A DNA stretch of 64,000 bases, taken from contig NZ_JABWGX010000020.1 of NCBI RefSeq assembly GCF_021730435.1, positions 1 to 64,000 of the forward strand, read 5' to 3'. A program made the position numbers and the translations under genes. The DNA is from Xanthobacter agilis (GTDB taxonomy: Bacteria > Pseudomonadota > Alphaproteobacteria > Rhizobiales > Xanthobacteraceae). Shown here piece by piece: positions 39,245-47,995 of the stretch (position 1 is its first letter; every line of letters starts with the position of its first letter). The notes under the pieces are model-generated. The model saw only the letters and a list, made by a program, of their open reading frames with translations. It made no database searches and had not been told where the DNA came from.

Positions 39245-39975
39245 CCTGGTCCTCCCGCGCGCGCGCCTGAAGCCGATGCCAGCAGGTCCGCCACCGCCTC
39301 CGGCACGTCGTGGAAGCGCTCGACCACGCGCTGGGCGCCGGCGTGCCACAATTCATCCGTGGCGTGATAGCCCCACGACACCCCGAGCGCCGCCGCACCG
39401 GCGGCGCGCGCCATCGCCATGTCATAGGAGGTGTCACCCACCACCACGGTGCGCGCCGGGCCGATGCCCACCTCCATCATCGCCTGCTGTACCATGGCCG
39501 GATGCGGCTTGGAGGGCGCGTCGTCGGCGGTCTGGATGGTGGTGAACCAGCCATCCATGTCTTGAGCCTGCAGCACCCGCGCCACGCCACGCCGGGCCTT
39601 GCCGGTCACCATGCCCAGCACCACGTCGTCGCGCGCCCGCAACGCCGCCAGCACCTCCCGCGCGCCGGGAAACATGGGCTCCGGCGGCTGTGCGTCCCGC
39701 AGCCGCATGAAGGCGCTGCGATAGGCCTCCGCCATCTGCGCCACTGGATAGGCCGCATCCCCTTGCGCCAGCACCGTGAACGCCTCCGGCAAGGACAATC
39801 CCACCACCGAGAGCAGCCGTCCGCGCTCGGGCACGGCAAGGCCCATCGCCCCGTGGGCGTCGTGCATAGCGGCGACGATCATGTGCTGGCTGTCCACCAG
39901 CGTGCCGTCGCAATCGAACAGCACCAGGGTGAGCGGAGCCTCTGGCGTGGCGGAAGAACCGTCAGGCAAACTCAT
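39229..39975 (-). CDS. HAD-superfamily hydrolase, phosphoglycolate phosphatase-like
   Basis: This 248-residue protein has all HAD motifs: FDCDGTLVDS (motif I, nucleophile Asp), MVTGKARRGV (motif II), SKPHPAMV (motif III lysine) and VVGDTSYDMAMARAAG (motif IV). The helical cap between motifs I and II is type C1, as in phosphoglycolate phosphatase and similar enzymes. Substrate is uncertain. It overlaps the zinc-ribbon gene upstream as ATGA and the Atp12 gene downstream by 16 bases, forming a three-gene operon. Confidence 0.9.
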   Translation of the reverse strand: MSLPDGSSATPEAPLTLVLFDCDGTLVDSQHMIVAAMHDAHGAMGLAVPERGRLLSVVGLSLPEAFTVLAQGDAAYPVAQMAEAYRSAFMRLRDAQPPEPMFPGAREVLAALRARDDVVLGMVTGKARRGVARVLQAQDMDGWFTTIQTADDAPSKPHPAMVQQAMMEVGIGPARTVVVGDTSYDMAMARAAGAAALGVSWGYHATDELWHAGAQRVVERFHDVPEAVADLLASASGARAGGPGCANC

Positions 39976-40787
39976 CGCACGGACATCTTCTGGGTTGCGA
40001 TATCATAGACCCATGTGGCCCCCGAAGGGTCCTGAAACAAGATCTCCTTGAAGCCACGCTGCTCGCACTGCTTGGGGAAAGGCCCCGCGACGATCAGCTC
40101 GGCCGCCGTCTTGGCGGAGAAATTGAACTTGATGGTCAAGGTGGTGTCCTGGGGCCCCGAGGTGCTCACCTGCAGGTCGAGGCCGTTCTGGGCGAAGCTG
40201 TCCTGCTTGTTCTTGGCAAAGGCGCGGCGGGATTCGGGATCACCCGCCGGGGCGTCCTCCGCCGGCGCCACGGGGGTCGTGGGCGTCACCGCCACGCGCG
40301 GCGCCGAATCCAGCGCGGCGGCCCCCGGCGGCGGGGCAAAGGGCATGGCCGGCGGTGTCGTCGCAGGTTCAGGCAAGACGGCGCGCGGCGGCGCAGGCGC
40401 AGCGGACAGGGGCGCGGCCGGCGGCGGCGCGAGCGGCGGCTCGGCTGCCACGGGCGGCGGCGAAACGGGCGCCGCGGTCGGCACGTCCACGCGCGGCAGC
40501 ACGTTGACCGTCGGCGGCACCGCAGATTCCGCCGCGGCTTCTGGCGCCTGAGCCGTGACCGCGGCCGGCGGTGCCACGGGCGCTGACGCCGAGCCCCGCG
40601 GCGCCGGCGACGACAGCACCCACCACACGAGGGCACCGGCCACGAGCGCGACGACTGTGCCGGAAAGCCCCACCACCACCGGCGTCAGGACGCCCGAGCG
40701 CAGGGAGCGACCGCAGAACGGGCACTGCGTCTCCTCGGGATAGACCTGCGCGCCGCAGCCGGGACAGAAGTCGTGCTTTGTGTTCAT
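39972..40787 (-). CDS. Zinc-ribbon, single-pass membrane protein with proline-rich linker
   Basis: This 271-residue protein begins with a zinc ribbon (cysteines 8, 11, 22, 25 in FCPGCGAQ and QCPFCG), then a membrane helix (about 36-59, VVVGLSGTVVALVAGALVWW), a long Pro/Ala-rich linker (to about 185) and a folded C-terminal domain with AFAKNKQDSFAQNGLDLQVS and FPKQCEQRGFKEILFQDPSG. The ribbon is predicted to be cytoplasmic and the rest periplasmic. I do not recognise a function. It is the first gene of the operon with the HAD and Atp12 genes. Confidence 0.78.
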   Translation of the reverse strand: MNTKHDFCPGCGAQVYPEETQCPFCGRSLRSGVLTPVVVGLSGTVVALVAGALVWWVLSSPAPRGSASAPVAPPAAVTAQAPEAAAESAVPPTVNVLPRVDVPTAAPVSPPPVAAEPPLAPPPAAPLSAAPAPPRAVLPEPATTPPAMPFAPPPGAAALDSAPRVAVTPTTPVAPAEDAPAGDPESRRAFAKNKQDSFAQNGLDLQVSTSGPQDTTLTIKFNFSAKTAAELIVAGPFPKQCEQRGFKEILFQDPSGATWVYDIATQKMSVR

Positions 40788-40969
40788 ACCTCACCGTCTC
40801 CGTCGCCCGCCGACTGGCTCGCCAGACCGGTCCGCGGCACCTGCCCCGCCGGGCCGATTCGACCGGGGCGAGCTTGCGTCTCCCCGACCATGTCAGGAGA
40901 GCCTGATTTTTCAGCCCCGCCCGCACGGCGGCGCCGAAAAGCAGCTCTAACAGAGCAATGTGGCAGCGC

Positions 40970-42931
40970 CTAATTGGGATTGCCGAAATCCAGAGCGGGC
41001 GGTGGCGCAGCGTCGAGGTTCGGAGACAGGCTGTCGAACTGCTGCTGAATCTGCTGCTGATCGAGCTGCACGGCACTGCCCTTGTAATGGGTCACCATCT
41101 GCGGGAACAGGACGATGAGCGCCACCATGATGAGCTGAATCACCACGAACGGCACCGCGCCCCAATAGATCTGGCCGGTGGTCACGGGCTGGGTGAGCTT
41201 GCCCGTGACCCGATCGAGGTAAGGCGTCTTGGCTGCGACCGAGCGCAGGAAGAACAGCGCGAAGCCGAACGGGGGATGCATGAACGAAGTCTGCATGTTC
41301 ACCGCCAGCATCACGCCGAACCAGATCAGGTCGATGCCGAGCTTGTCCGCCGCCGGTCCCAGCAGCGGAATGATGATGAAGGCCAGCTCGAAATAGTCGA
41401 GGAAGAAGGCCAGCACGAACACCAGGAGGTTCACCGCGATCAGGAAGCCCGTCTGCCCTCCCGGCAGTGACACCAGCAGCTCTTCCACCCATTTGTGCCC
41501 GTCCACCCCGTAGAAGGTGAGCGAGAACACGCGCGCGCCGAGCAGGATGAACAACACGAACGCCGACAGCTTGGCGGTGGAATAGGTGGCCTGCCGCATC
41601 AGGTCGAACTTGAGCCGCCCGCGCGCCGCGGCCAGCGCCAGCGCGCCCACCGAGCCCATGGCGCCGCCTTCGGTCGGGGTCGCGACGCCGACGAAGATGG
41701 TGCCGAGCACCAGGAAGATGAGCGCCAGCGGCGGCACCATCACGAACACCACCTGCTCCGCCAGCTTGGACAACAGGTGCAAACGGAACACCCGGTTCAC
41801 CACCGCGATGACGAAGGCGAGCGCCACCGTCGCCGACATGGCGAGCACCACATAATCCGAACCGAACTTCACGCCGCTGCGCCCCATGAGCACGATCGAC
41901 AGGGCGATGGCGAGGGCCAGCGTGAGATAGAGCGAGGGCGTGAGCAGCCGCGCCGTTCCGGCCATGATGAAATAGAGCACCACGAACGCGCCCACGCCCC
42001 ACACCACCGTGTTGGCAACGGCGGGCAGCAGGTCGGCGCTGAGATGCGGCAGGCCGCCGGTGGCGATCAGCAGAGCAAAGCCGGCAGCGGTCAGCGCCCC
42101 GAGCACGCGGGCGAAACCGGTCTTCTCGTCGGGCGTACGCAGGGTCTGCGCCGCCAGCGGCAGGCCGGGCGCCGCATTCGGGAAGAAGGACGAGACGATG
42201 AAGATGTAGACTGCGTAGAGCCCCGCGAGCATCAGGCCGGGGATGAAAGCCCCCTCGTACATGTCGCCCACCGAGCGGTTGAGCTGGTCGGCCATGACGA
42301 TGAGCACGAGCGAGGGCGGAATGATCTGCGCCAGGGTACCCGATGCCGCGATGACGCCGGAGGCCACCCGCCGGTCATATCCATAACGCAGCATGATGGG
42401 CAGCGAGATGAGGCCCATGGAGATCACCGAGGCCGCCACCACGCCGGTGGTCGCGGCAAGCAGCGCGCCCACGAAGATCACCGCATAGGCAAGGCCGCCG
42501 CGGATGGAGCCGAACACCTGCCCGATGGTATCGAGCAGGTCCTCGGCCATGCCGGAGCGTTCCAGGATGAGGCCCATGAAGGTGAAGAACGGCACCGCAA
42601 GCAGCACCTCATTGTTCATGGTGCCATAGACGCGCTCGGGCAGCGCCTGAAGGAAATCCGGTCGGAACAGGCCGAGCCAGATGCCGACGAGGCCGAAGAT
42701 GAGGCCGTTGGCTGCCAGCGAGAAGGCAACTGGATACCCCAGCAACAGGAACACCACCAGTGCCACAAACATGATGGGCGCCATGTTGTGGATGAACCAG
42801 CCGCGAAAGCCGGGCTCGGCGGCGAAGGCGGTGTCGGGGAGGAACGAGACGAGCGCGAACGCCGCAAACAGCACGACGGCCAGATGCGCGAGACGCGGGC
42901 GGCGCAGGGCCGAGAACAGTGCGAGCATCAT
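40970..42931 (-). CDS. TRAP transporter large permease (DctM-type), long form
   Basis: This membrane protein is the ion-coupled large subunit of a tripartite (TRAP) transporter. At about 653 residues it is some 200 longer than standard DctM; the extra part falls in the middle (about residues 240-440) and contains more hydrophobic helices, as in the subgroup annotated for mannitol/chloroaromatic compounds. Core DctM segments are TFMGLILERSGMAEDLLDTI, ASGTLAQIIPPSLVLIVMAD and VATPTEGGAMGSVGALALAA. The start is one of two adjacent ATGs (42931 or 42928) behind GAGGAGG. No substrate-binding protein gene adjoins. Confidence 0.9.
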   Translation of the reverse strand: MMLALFSALRRPRLAHLAVVLFAAFALVSFLPDTAFAAEPGFRGWFIHNMAPIMFVALVVFLLLGYPVAFSLAANGLIFGLVGIWLGLFRPDFLQALPERVYGTMNNEVLLAVPFFTFMGLILERSGMAEDLLDTIGQVFGSIRGGLAYAVIFVGALLAATTGVVAASVISMGLISLPIMLRYGYDRRVASGVIAASGTLAQIIPPSLVLIVMADQLNRSVGDMYEGAFIPGLMLAGLYAVYIFIVSSFFPNAAPGLPLAAQTLRTPDEKTGFARVLGALTAAGFALLIATGGLPHLSADLLPAVANTVVWGVGAFVVLYFIMAGTARLLTPSLYLTLALAIALSIVLMGRSGVKFGSDYVVLAMSATVALAFVIAVVNRVFRLHLLSKLAEQVVFVMVPPLALIFLVLGTIFVGVATPTEGGAMGSVGALALAAARGRLKFDLMRQATYSTAKLSAFVLFILLGARVFSLTFYGVDGHKWVEELLVSLPGGQTGFLIAVNLLVFVLAFFLDYFELAFIIIPLLGPAADKLGIDLIWFGVMLAVNMQTSFMHPPFGFALFFLRSVAAKTPYLDRVTGKLTQPVTTGQIYWGAVPFVVIQLIMVALIVLFPQMVTHYKGSAVQLDQQQIQQQFDSLSPNLDAAPPPALDFGNPN

Positions 42932-42939
42932 CGGCCTCC

Positions 42940-43557
42940 TCAACGCTCGGTCTTCGGGAGAGCGGCTGCGGAATCAGCCTGGCTTTCGAGCAGGCGCTCG
43001 GCTTCGGCGGCGAGCGCCGCATGGCTGCCGCCAGTGCCCTCGTTGGGGTCCTCCATGCGCCCGGTGAAGATGGCCACGCGCTTGATGAGCTCGGAGATGC
43101 CCTGCAGCGTGAGGAAGAAGAAACCCAGAGGTACCAGCGCCTTGGCCGGCCATTGTGGCAGGCCGCCGGCATTCAGGGACTGCTCGTCGATGGCGAAGGA
43201 GGAAAGAAAGAACGGCACCGAGGTCCACAGCAGCAGGATTGAGAACGGCAGCAGGAAGAACAGGTGGCCGAAGATATCGATGCCGTCCCGGACCCGCTTG
43301 GAGAGGTGGGAATTCACAATGTCGATGCGGATATGCTCGTTGTCGAGCAGGGTCCACGACGCGCACAGCAGAAACACGGCCGAGAACAGCACCCATTGCA
43401 GTTCCAGCCACGAATTGGAGCTGAGGTCGAACACCTTGCGCACCACGGCATTGGTCGCCGAAACGAAAATAGCGGCGACGATGAGCCAGGCGGCAATCTT
43501 GCCGATGCGCCTGTTGACCGCATCGATGCCGCGGGCGAGCGCAAGCAGGGGTGTCAT
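42940..43557 (-). CDS. TRAP transporter small permease (DctQ-type)
   Basis: This 205-residue inner-membrane protein has four hydrophobic helices and the DctQ signature around LELQWVLFSAVFLLCASWTL and NEHIRIDIVNSHLSKRVRDG. It pairs with the large permease gene that starts eight bases downstream. GAGGG precedes its ATG. The substrate is unknown because the binding protein that sets specificity is missing from this locus. Confidence 0.92.
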   Translation of the reverse strand: MTPLLALARGIDAVNRRIGKIAAWLIVAAIFVSATNAVVRKVFDLSSNSWLELQWVLFSAVFLLCASWTLLDNEHIRIDIVNSHLSKRVRDGIDIFGHLFFLLPFSILLLWTSVPFFLSSFAIDEQSLNAGGLPQWPAKALVPLGFFFLTLQGISELIKRVAIFTGRMEDPNEGTGGSHAALAAEAERLLESQADSAAALPKTER

Positions 43558-43630
43558 GGGTTACGTCCCTCGGGCGACCGTTTATCGCAGGCCGCCTGCA
43601 TTGACGAAAACGGCAGCCCATTGAGGCGGC

Positions 43631-43658
43631 ACCATAGGCGAACGGGACCACACTTCAA
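43631..43658 (-). promoter_or_regulatory. Candidate promoter of the TRAP genes
   Basis: On the minus strand TTGAAG (43653-43658) and TATGGT (43631-43636) are 16 bases apart, about 75 bases before the small-permease ATG. It is a moderate consensus match only. Confidence 0.35.
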
Positions 43659-43795
43659 GTGCAGCGGCGGTCAAATCGCCCCGCCCGGCCCTGTGGCGGC
43701 CTTCTGATGTGGACACGCTTAAGACAAAAGTCGCACGCCACGCGCTTCTACCGCGTTGCACAAGACGAGTTGCCGCGCAGATCCCCGCCACAACC

Positions 43796-44482
43796 TCATT
43801 CCGGCTTTTCCGCCCAGGGGACAGGCCCCGGCAGCGCCGGCCCGCGCGCGAAGGATCCGGTCGCGCGCGTCCACAGAACGGCCGCGCCGACGCCGGCGAC
43901 GGGGCTCGACCCGACACACCAGACCTGGATATCGGTGCCGTTGCGCGGCAGCAGCGCCACCATCGGGCCAAGCCCCTCCCAGGCTGCGGCTTCTTCCACC
44001 ACTTCGGGGCTTTCGCCGCGGCACAGGTCCGCCCCTAGATCCTGGGGCCACACCTGCCCGGTGACGAGGTTCCAGCGTCCCGACGCGCGGGAATAGAAGC
44101 GCAGCCGCCCGGCAAAGGGTCGGCCCACCCGCACCGCCACCTCGCTCAGCCCCACCAGGGGCGCGCCTTCGGAATCGATCCAGGCCGCCACTTCGGTCAC
44201 CATGCCATCGGCGCGGTCCATATCGCCCCGGTCGGTGAGGCGCAGATAGAATCGCGGCACGTCGAGCAGCACCGAAACCCGCGCCCGTTCCCCATAAAGC
44301 AGGCCGCCCGACGCGGTCGGCCCGTGGGGTGAAAGGGTGATCTCATAGGCCGGAAAGCCGTTGGGCTGCGCGATCTGCAACTCGCGATAAAGGTCCAGGA
44401 TGTCCGGCTCCTGCGCGCGCCCCACCGCCGGCGCCACCAGAAGGGCGAGCAGCAGGAGCAGCCGCGGGAGGGGCGCCCTCAT
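43796..44482 (-). CDS. Exported protein of unknown function
   Basis: This 228-residue protein starts MRAPLPRLLLLLALLVAPAV with a signal peptide cut near GRA/QEP. The mature part is predicted to be beta-rich, with ITLSPHGPTASGGLLYGERA, LDVPRFYLRLTDRGDMDRAD and a C-terminal segment with one cysteine in DLCRGESPE and another in QVWCVGSS. I do not recognise a family. Its ATG overlaps the rluC stop as ATGA, so it is co-translated with rluC. Confidence 0.7.
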   Translation of the reverse strand: MRAPLPRLLLLLALLVAPAVGRAQEPDILDLYRELQIAQPNGFPAYEITLSPHGPTASGGLLYGERARVSVLLDVPRFYLRLTDRGDMDRADGMVTEVAAWIDSEGAPLVGLSEVAVRVGRPFAGRLRFYSRASGRWNLVTGQVWPQDLGADLCRGESPEVVEEAAAWEGLGPMVALLPRNGTDIQVWCVGSSPVAGVGAAVLWTRATGSFARGPALPGPVPWAEKPE

Positions 44483-45543
44483 CCCTCCGGCGCCTCCAGG
44501 ATCGGATCGTACTGGCTGGCGTCGAAGCCGAGCACGGCGAAGGACTGGGCCATGTGCGGCGGCAGCGGCGCCGACACGTCGATCACCCCCTGCCCGCGCG
44601 GATGGGGAATGACGAGCCGCCGCGCCAGAAGGTGCAACTTGTTCTGGAGGCCGCCGGGCAGCTCCCAGTTCTCGATGTTGAAATACTTCGGATCGCCCAC
44701 GATGGGATGTCCGATGTGCGCAAGATGCGCGCGCAGCTGATGGGTACGACCGGTCACCGGCTTCAGCGACAGCCAGCTCATCTTCTGCGCCGCCTGATCC
44801 ACCACCGCGTAATAGGTCACCGCGTGGCTCGCCTCGTCCTCGCCGTGGCGGGCGACGCGCATCTTTTCCTCTTCCTCGTCGCGGGCGAGATAGGTGGAAA
44901 TGCGGCCCTGGCGGGGCTTTGGCACGCCGGGCACCAGCGCCCAATAGACCTTGCGCGCCTCCCGCGAGCGGAAGCTCTTGGCCAGCACCGAGGCGGCAAG
45001 GCGGGTCTTGGCCACCAGCAGGCAACCGGAGGTATCCTTGTCGATGCGGTGGACGAGGCGCGGCTTCTGGCCGTCCTTGTCGCGCATGGTCTCCAGCAGC
45101 CCGTCCAGATGGCGGTAGGTGCCGGAGCCGCCCTGCACCGCAAGGCCGAACGGCTTGTTGAGCACCATCACGTCCTTGTCCTCATAGAGGATCAGGGATC
45201 GGAGGAAGGCGAGATCGTCATTCACCTTGACGCCCGGTCGCGCGGCCTTGGCCGGGACGCCGCCCGGCCCCGTGCCGGCGGCGCTTCCGGTCCGGCCCGC
45301 GGCATTCGGGGCACCCGGCGCCGCCGGGGCCTCCTCGCCGTCGCCGAGCGGCGGCACGCGCACGGACTGGCCGGGATCAAGACGGGTGGAGGTCTTGACG
45401 CGACCGCCATCGACCCGCACCTGCCCGGTCCGCACCAGCTTCTGGAGGTGACCGAAGGACAGGTCGGGATAATGCAGCTTGAACCAGCGGTCGAGGCGCA
45501 TGCCGGCCTCGTCCTCACTCACCGTCTTCAGTTCAACTGCCAT
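44479..45543 (-). CDS. rluC: Ribosomal large-subunit pseudouridine synthase (RluA/RluC family)
   Basis: This enzyme isomerises uridines in 23S rRNA. It has an N-terminal S4 RNA-binding domain (about residues 12-65, MRLDRWFKLHYPDLSFGHLQ) and the catalytic RluA motif HRIDKDTSG (165-173, nucleophile Asp168), followed by GRTHQLRAHLAHIGHPIVGD. An unusual Gly/Ala/Pro-rich linker of about 40 residues (68-106) separates the domains. The start at 45543 (MAVELKTVSEDE) is taken as the domain start; an ATG 24 bases upstream is possible. Confidence 0.92.
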   Translation of the reverse strand: MAVELKTVSEDEAGMRLDRWFKLHYPDLSFGHLQKLVRTGQVRVDGGRVKTSTRLDPGQSVRVPPLGDGEEAPAAPGAPNAAGRTGSAAGTGPGGVPAKAARPGVKVNDDLAFLRSLILYEDKDVMVLNKPFGLAVQGGSGTYRHLDGLLETMRDKDGQKPRLVHRIDKDTSGCLLVAKTRLAASVLAKSFRSREARKVYWALVPGVPKPRQGRISTYLARDEEEEKMRVARHGEDEASHAVTYYAVVDQAAQKMSWLSLKPVTGRTHQLRAHLAHIGHPIVGDPKYFNIENWELPGGLQNKLHLLARRLVIPHPRGQGVIDVSAPLPPHMAQSFAVLGFDASQYDPILEAPEG

Positions 45544-45640
45544 CTTGTGTCGATCCTCGGGCGCCATCGCTCGCGCGTTCACGACAGGCAATAGTGCATG
45601 GCGGGCGCGCCGTCACGTCTCGACCGTCGCGGCCCGCTGC

Positions 45641-46030
45641 TCAGGTGAGGGTGCGCACCAGCCAGATACCCGCGAACACGCCGAGAAAGCCGAATACCAC
45701 CGATGCCGCCGCATACAGCAGGGCAAGACCACTGTCGCCCCGCTCCATCAGGAAAAAGAAATCCAGCGAGAACGTGGAGAAGGTGGTGTAGCCGCCCAGC
45801 ACACCGGTGGTGAGGAACAGGCGCATGCTCTGGGTCCAGCTTTCGCCGTCCTTGAAGGCGAAATACCCCATGATGAGGCCCATCAACAAGCTGCCGGTGA
45901 CATTGATGAAGAGGGTGGCGAAGGGAAAGCCGACCCCGAGCAGCCTGGGGATGGTGAGGTTCACCAGATGGCGCACCACGCCGCCGAGGCCTGCACCCAG
46001 AAACACCACAAGAACGGGATGGAAGATCAT
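45641..46030 (-). CDS. crcB: Fluoride channel Fluc/CrcB
   Basis: This 129-residue four-helix membrane protein exports fluoride as a dual-topology dimer. Family residues are visible: GAGLGGVVRHLVN in helix 1, FINVTGSLLMGLIMG in helix 2 with the conserved Asn, and GVLGGYTTFSTFSLD in helix 3 with the phenylalanine-box and Na-site motif. The ATG at 46030 gives the family length; a GTG nine bases earlier is possible but sits too close to the GGGGGAG site. No clear fluoride riboswitch was found upstream. Confidence 0.95.
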   Translation of the reverse strand: MIFHPVLVVFLGAGLGGVVRHLVNLTIPRLLGVGFPFATLFINVTGSLLMGLIMGYFAFKDGESWTQSMRLFLTTGVLGGYTTFSTFSLDFFFLMERGDSGLALLYAAASVVFGFLGVFAGIWLVRTLT

Positions 46031-46270
46031 CTGCGGCACGGCTCCCCCTCGCGTCGGCTGGAAACGATGAACGGTTTTGCTCCACGGCACCGGCGCGATC
46101 ATGCCCGCCAGCCGCCATGCTGGAGGTCGCACTGTTGGACGCGATTGTCCATCGCCCGGTCACGCCGCGATACACGCCGGGATGGTAGGTGCCATTCGTG
46201 AGGATGTAACATCGGCGTCGCTACAATCGCGACCGTCGGGCCGCGACTCGCACTTTGGGGGATGAGTCAG

Positions 46271-46525
46271 ATGAAGATGCAAATTCTTGCCGCAATGGCT
46301 CTGCTCATGGTCAGCAGCGGAGCCGCGTTCGCGGATCGCGCGCTCACCGCGGATGAGCAGGAAAAAGTCCAGGCCGCGCTCACCGCGCAAGGGTGCAAGG
46401 GCGGCTCCATGAAGGTCGACGACGGTCTCTTCGAGGTGGACAACGCCACCTGCGCGGACGGTCACGTCTACGACTTCAAGTTCGGCCCGGACTATAAGCT
46501 GCTCCACAAGGACTTCGAGCACTGA
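46271..46525 (+). CDS. Small periplasmic PepSY-like protein
   Basis: This 84-residue protein has a signal peptide (MKMQILAAMALLMVSSGAAFA) and a mature domain DRALTADEQEKVQAALTAQG...GHVYDFKFGPDYKLLHKD, which resembles a lone PepSY domain. Two cysteines (in QGCKGG and ATCADG) could form a disulfide. ATGs at 46262 and 46271 are both in frame; the second has GGGGG at a workable distance. Lone PepSY proteins may bind ligands or inhibit proteases; the role here is unknown. Confidence 0.72.
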   Translation: MKMQILAAMALLMVSSGAAFADRALTADEQEKVQAALTAQGCKGGSMKVDDGLFEVDNATCADGHVYDFKFGPDYKLLHKDFEH

Positions 46526-46566
46526 TCGGCTCTCGCCCGGCCGCAGGACGCGGCCAGGCGAATGGA

Positions 46567-46592
46567 CGGGTGGAGCCGGATGTCTCCACCCG
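46567..46592. terminator. Hairpin between converging genes
   Basis: CGGGTGGAG (46567-46575) pairs perfectly with CTCCACCCG (46584-46592). It lies between the PepSY-like gene on plus and metY on minus, and may terminate both. Confidence 0.55.
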
Positions 46593-46610
46593 CAACGGTC
46601 CGAACCCGGC

Positions 46611-47918
46611 TCAGACCTTGGCGAGCGCCTGGTCGAGGTCGGCGATGATGTCCGCCACATCCTCGATGCCCACCGAAAGGCGCACCACTTCCGGCCCGGC
46701 GCCGGCGATCACCTTGGCTTCGTCGGTGAGCTGGCGGTGGGTGGTGGACGCGGGATGGATGATGAGCGAACGCGTATCGCCGATATTGGCGAGGTGCGAG
46801 AACAGTTCCACGTTCGACACCAGTTGGACGCCGGCTTCGTAGCCCCCCTTCAGGCCGAAGGTGAACACGGCGCCCGCGCCCTTCGGCAGGTATTTTTGCG
46901 CCAGGGCATGGTAGCGATCGCTCTCAAGGCCGGGATAGCTCACCCACGCGACCTTCGGATGGGCCGCTAGGTATTTTGCCACGGCAAGGGCGTTGTCGCT
47001 GTGCCGCTGCATGCGCAGACCCAGCGTCTCGATGCCGGTAAGGATGAGGAACGCATTGAAAGGCGACAGCGAGGGGCCAAGATCGCGCAGCCCCAACACC
47101 CGCGCGGCGATAGCGAAGGCGAAATTGCCGAAGGTCTCGTGCAGCACCAAGCCCTGATATTCCGGGCGCGGCGCGGTCAGGAACGGATAGCGCCCGGAGG
47201 CGGACCAGTCGAAGGTGCCCCCGTCCACGATGACGCCGCCGAGCGAATTGCCGTGGCCGCCCAGGAACTTGGTGGCCGAATGCACGACAATGTCGGCGCC
47301 GTCCTTGATCGGCTGCCACAGGTAGGGCGTCGCCAGCGTGTTGTCCACGATCAGCGGCACGCCGGCCTTCTTGGCGATGGCGGAAATGGCCGCCACATCC
47401 ACCACCACGCCGCCGGGATTGGCCACGCTCTCGATGAAGATGGCCTTGGTCTTGTCGGTGATCGCCGCCTCGAAGCTGGAGACGTCGTCCGGGTCCGCCC
47501 ACTTCACGTTCCAGCCGAAGCTCTTGAAGGCGTGGCTGAACTGGTTGATGGAGCCGCCATAGAGCTTGCGCGAGGCGACGAACTCATCCCCCGGCGTCAG
47601 CAGCGTGTGGAACACGAGGTGCTGCGCGGCATGGCCCGAGGCCACCGCCAGCGCCGCCGTGCCGCCTTCCAGCGCCGCCACCCGCTCCTCCAGCACCGCA
47701 TTGGTGGGGTTGCCGAGGCGGGTGTAGATGTTGCCGAACGTCTGCAACCCGAACAGCGCCGCCGCATGGTCCACATCATCGAACACGAACGACGTGGTCT
47801 GGTAGATGGGGGTCGCGCGCGCGCCCGTGGTCGGGTCGGGCTGGGCGCCGGCGTGAATCGCCAAGGTCGCGAATCCCGGCTCGTGCACGGGGGCCTCGGG
47901 GTTGGTCTCGTCGGTCAT
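46611..47918 (-). CDS. metY: O-acetylhomoserine aminocarboxypropyltransferase (sulfhydrylase)
   Basis: This PLP enzyme makes homocysteine from O-acetylhomoserine and sulfide in methionine synthesis. The 435-residue length fits MetY rather than the shorter cystathionine enzymes. Seen are GFATLAIHAGAQPDPTTGAR, the PLP-binding lysine K217 in HSATKFLGGHGN, YTRLGNPTNAVLEERVAALE and VSYPGLESDRYHALAQKYLP. The ATG at 47918 has GGGAGG upstream. Two structured elements lie in its leader (a 6-bp hairpin and a 9-bp inverted repeat), suggesting regulation by methionine or sulfur state. Confidence 0.96.
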   Translation of the reverse strand: MTDETNPEAPVHEPGFATLAIHAGAQPDPTTGARATPIYQTTSFVFDDVDHAAALFGLQTFGNIYTRLGNPTNAVLEERVAALEGGTAALAVASGHAAQHLVFHTLLTPGDEFVASRKLYGGSINQFSHAFKSFGWNVKWADPDDVSSFEAAITDKTKAIFIESVANPGGVVVDVAAISAIAKKAGVPLIVDNTLATPYLWQPIKDGADIVVHSATKFLGGHGNSLGGVIVDGGTFDWSASGRYPFLTAPRPEYQGLVLHETFGNFAFAIAARVLGLRDLGPSLSPFNAFLILTGIETLGLRMQRHSDNALAVAKYLAAHPKVAWVSYPGLESDRYHALAQKYLPKGAGAVFTFGLKGGYEAGVQLVSNVELFSHLANIGDTRSLIIHPASTTHRQLTDEAKVIAGAGPEVVRLSVGIEDVADIIADLDQALAKV

Positions 47919-47937
47919 CGGGATCCTCCCAGGATGC

Positions 47938-47952
47938 CGGCCCCTTGGGCCG
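47938..47952 (-). promoter_or_regulatory. Hairpin just upstream of the metY ribosome-binding site
   Basis: CGGCCC (47938-47943) and GGGCCG (47947-47952) form a perfect six-pair stem with a three-base loop in the metY leader, about ten bases before the GGGAGG site. It may affect translation start. Confidence 0.4.
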
Positions 47953-47972
47953 TCGTTAAGTCTTATATTCCG

Positions 47973-47995
47973 ATGTATTTTGTTGGAAAATACAT
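47973..47995. promoter_or_regulatory. Perfect inverted repeat in the metY promoter region
   Basis: ATGTATTTT (47973-47981), five bases, then AAAATACAT (47987-47995) form a perfect 9-bp inverted repeat. A -10-like TATAAG lies at 47962-47967 on the minus strand, so the repeat would cover the -35 region of metY. This is what an operator of a dimeric repressor looks like; the regulator is unknown. It does not fit the SAM-II riboswitch pattern. Confidence 0.55.

Noticed and set aside
41495-43624. Long plus-strand open frame opposite the TRAP genes
   Set aside because: Shadow frame rich in His, Glu, Arg and Gln with no start signal or domain.
46031-46200. Possible fluoride riboswitch upstream of crcB (GGCGATGG seen on the minus strand)
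   Set aside because: The conserved pseudoknot partners and the terminal CUAC-like segment are not in place.
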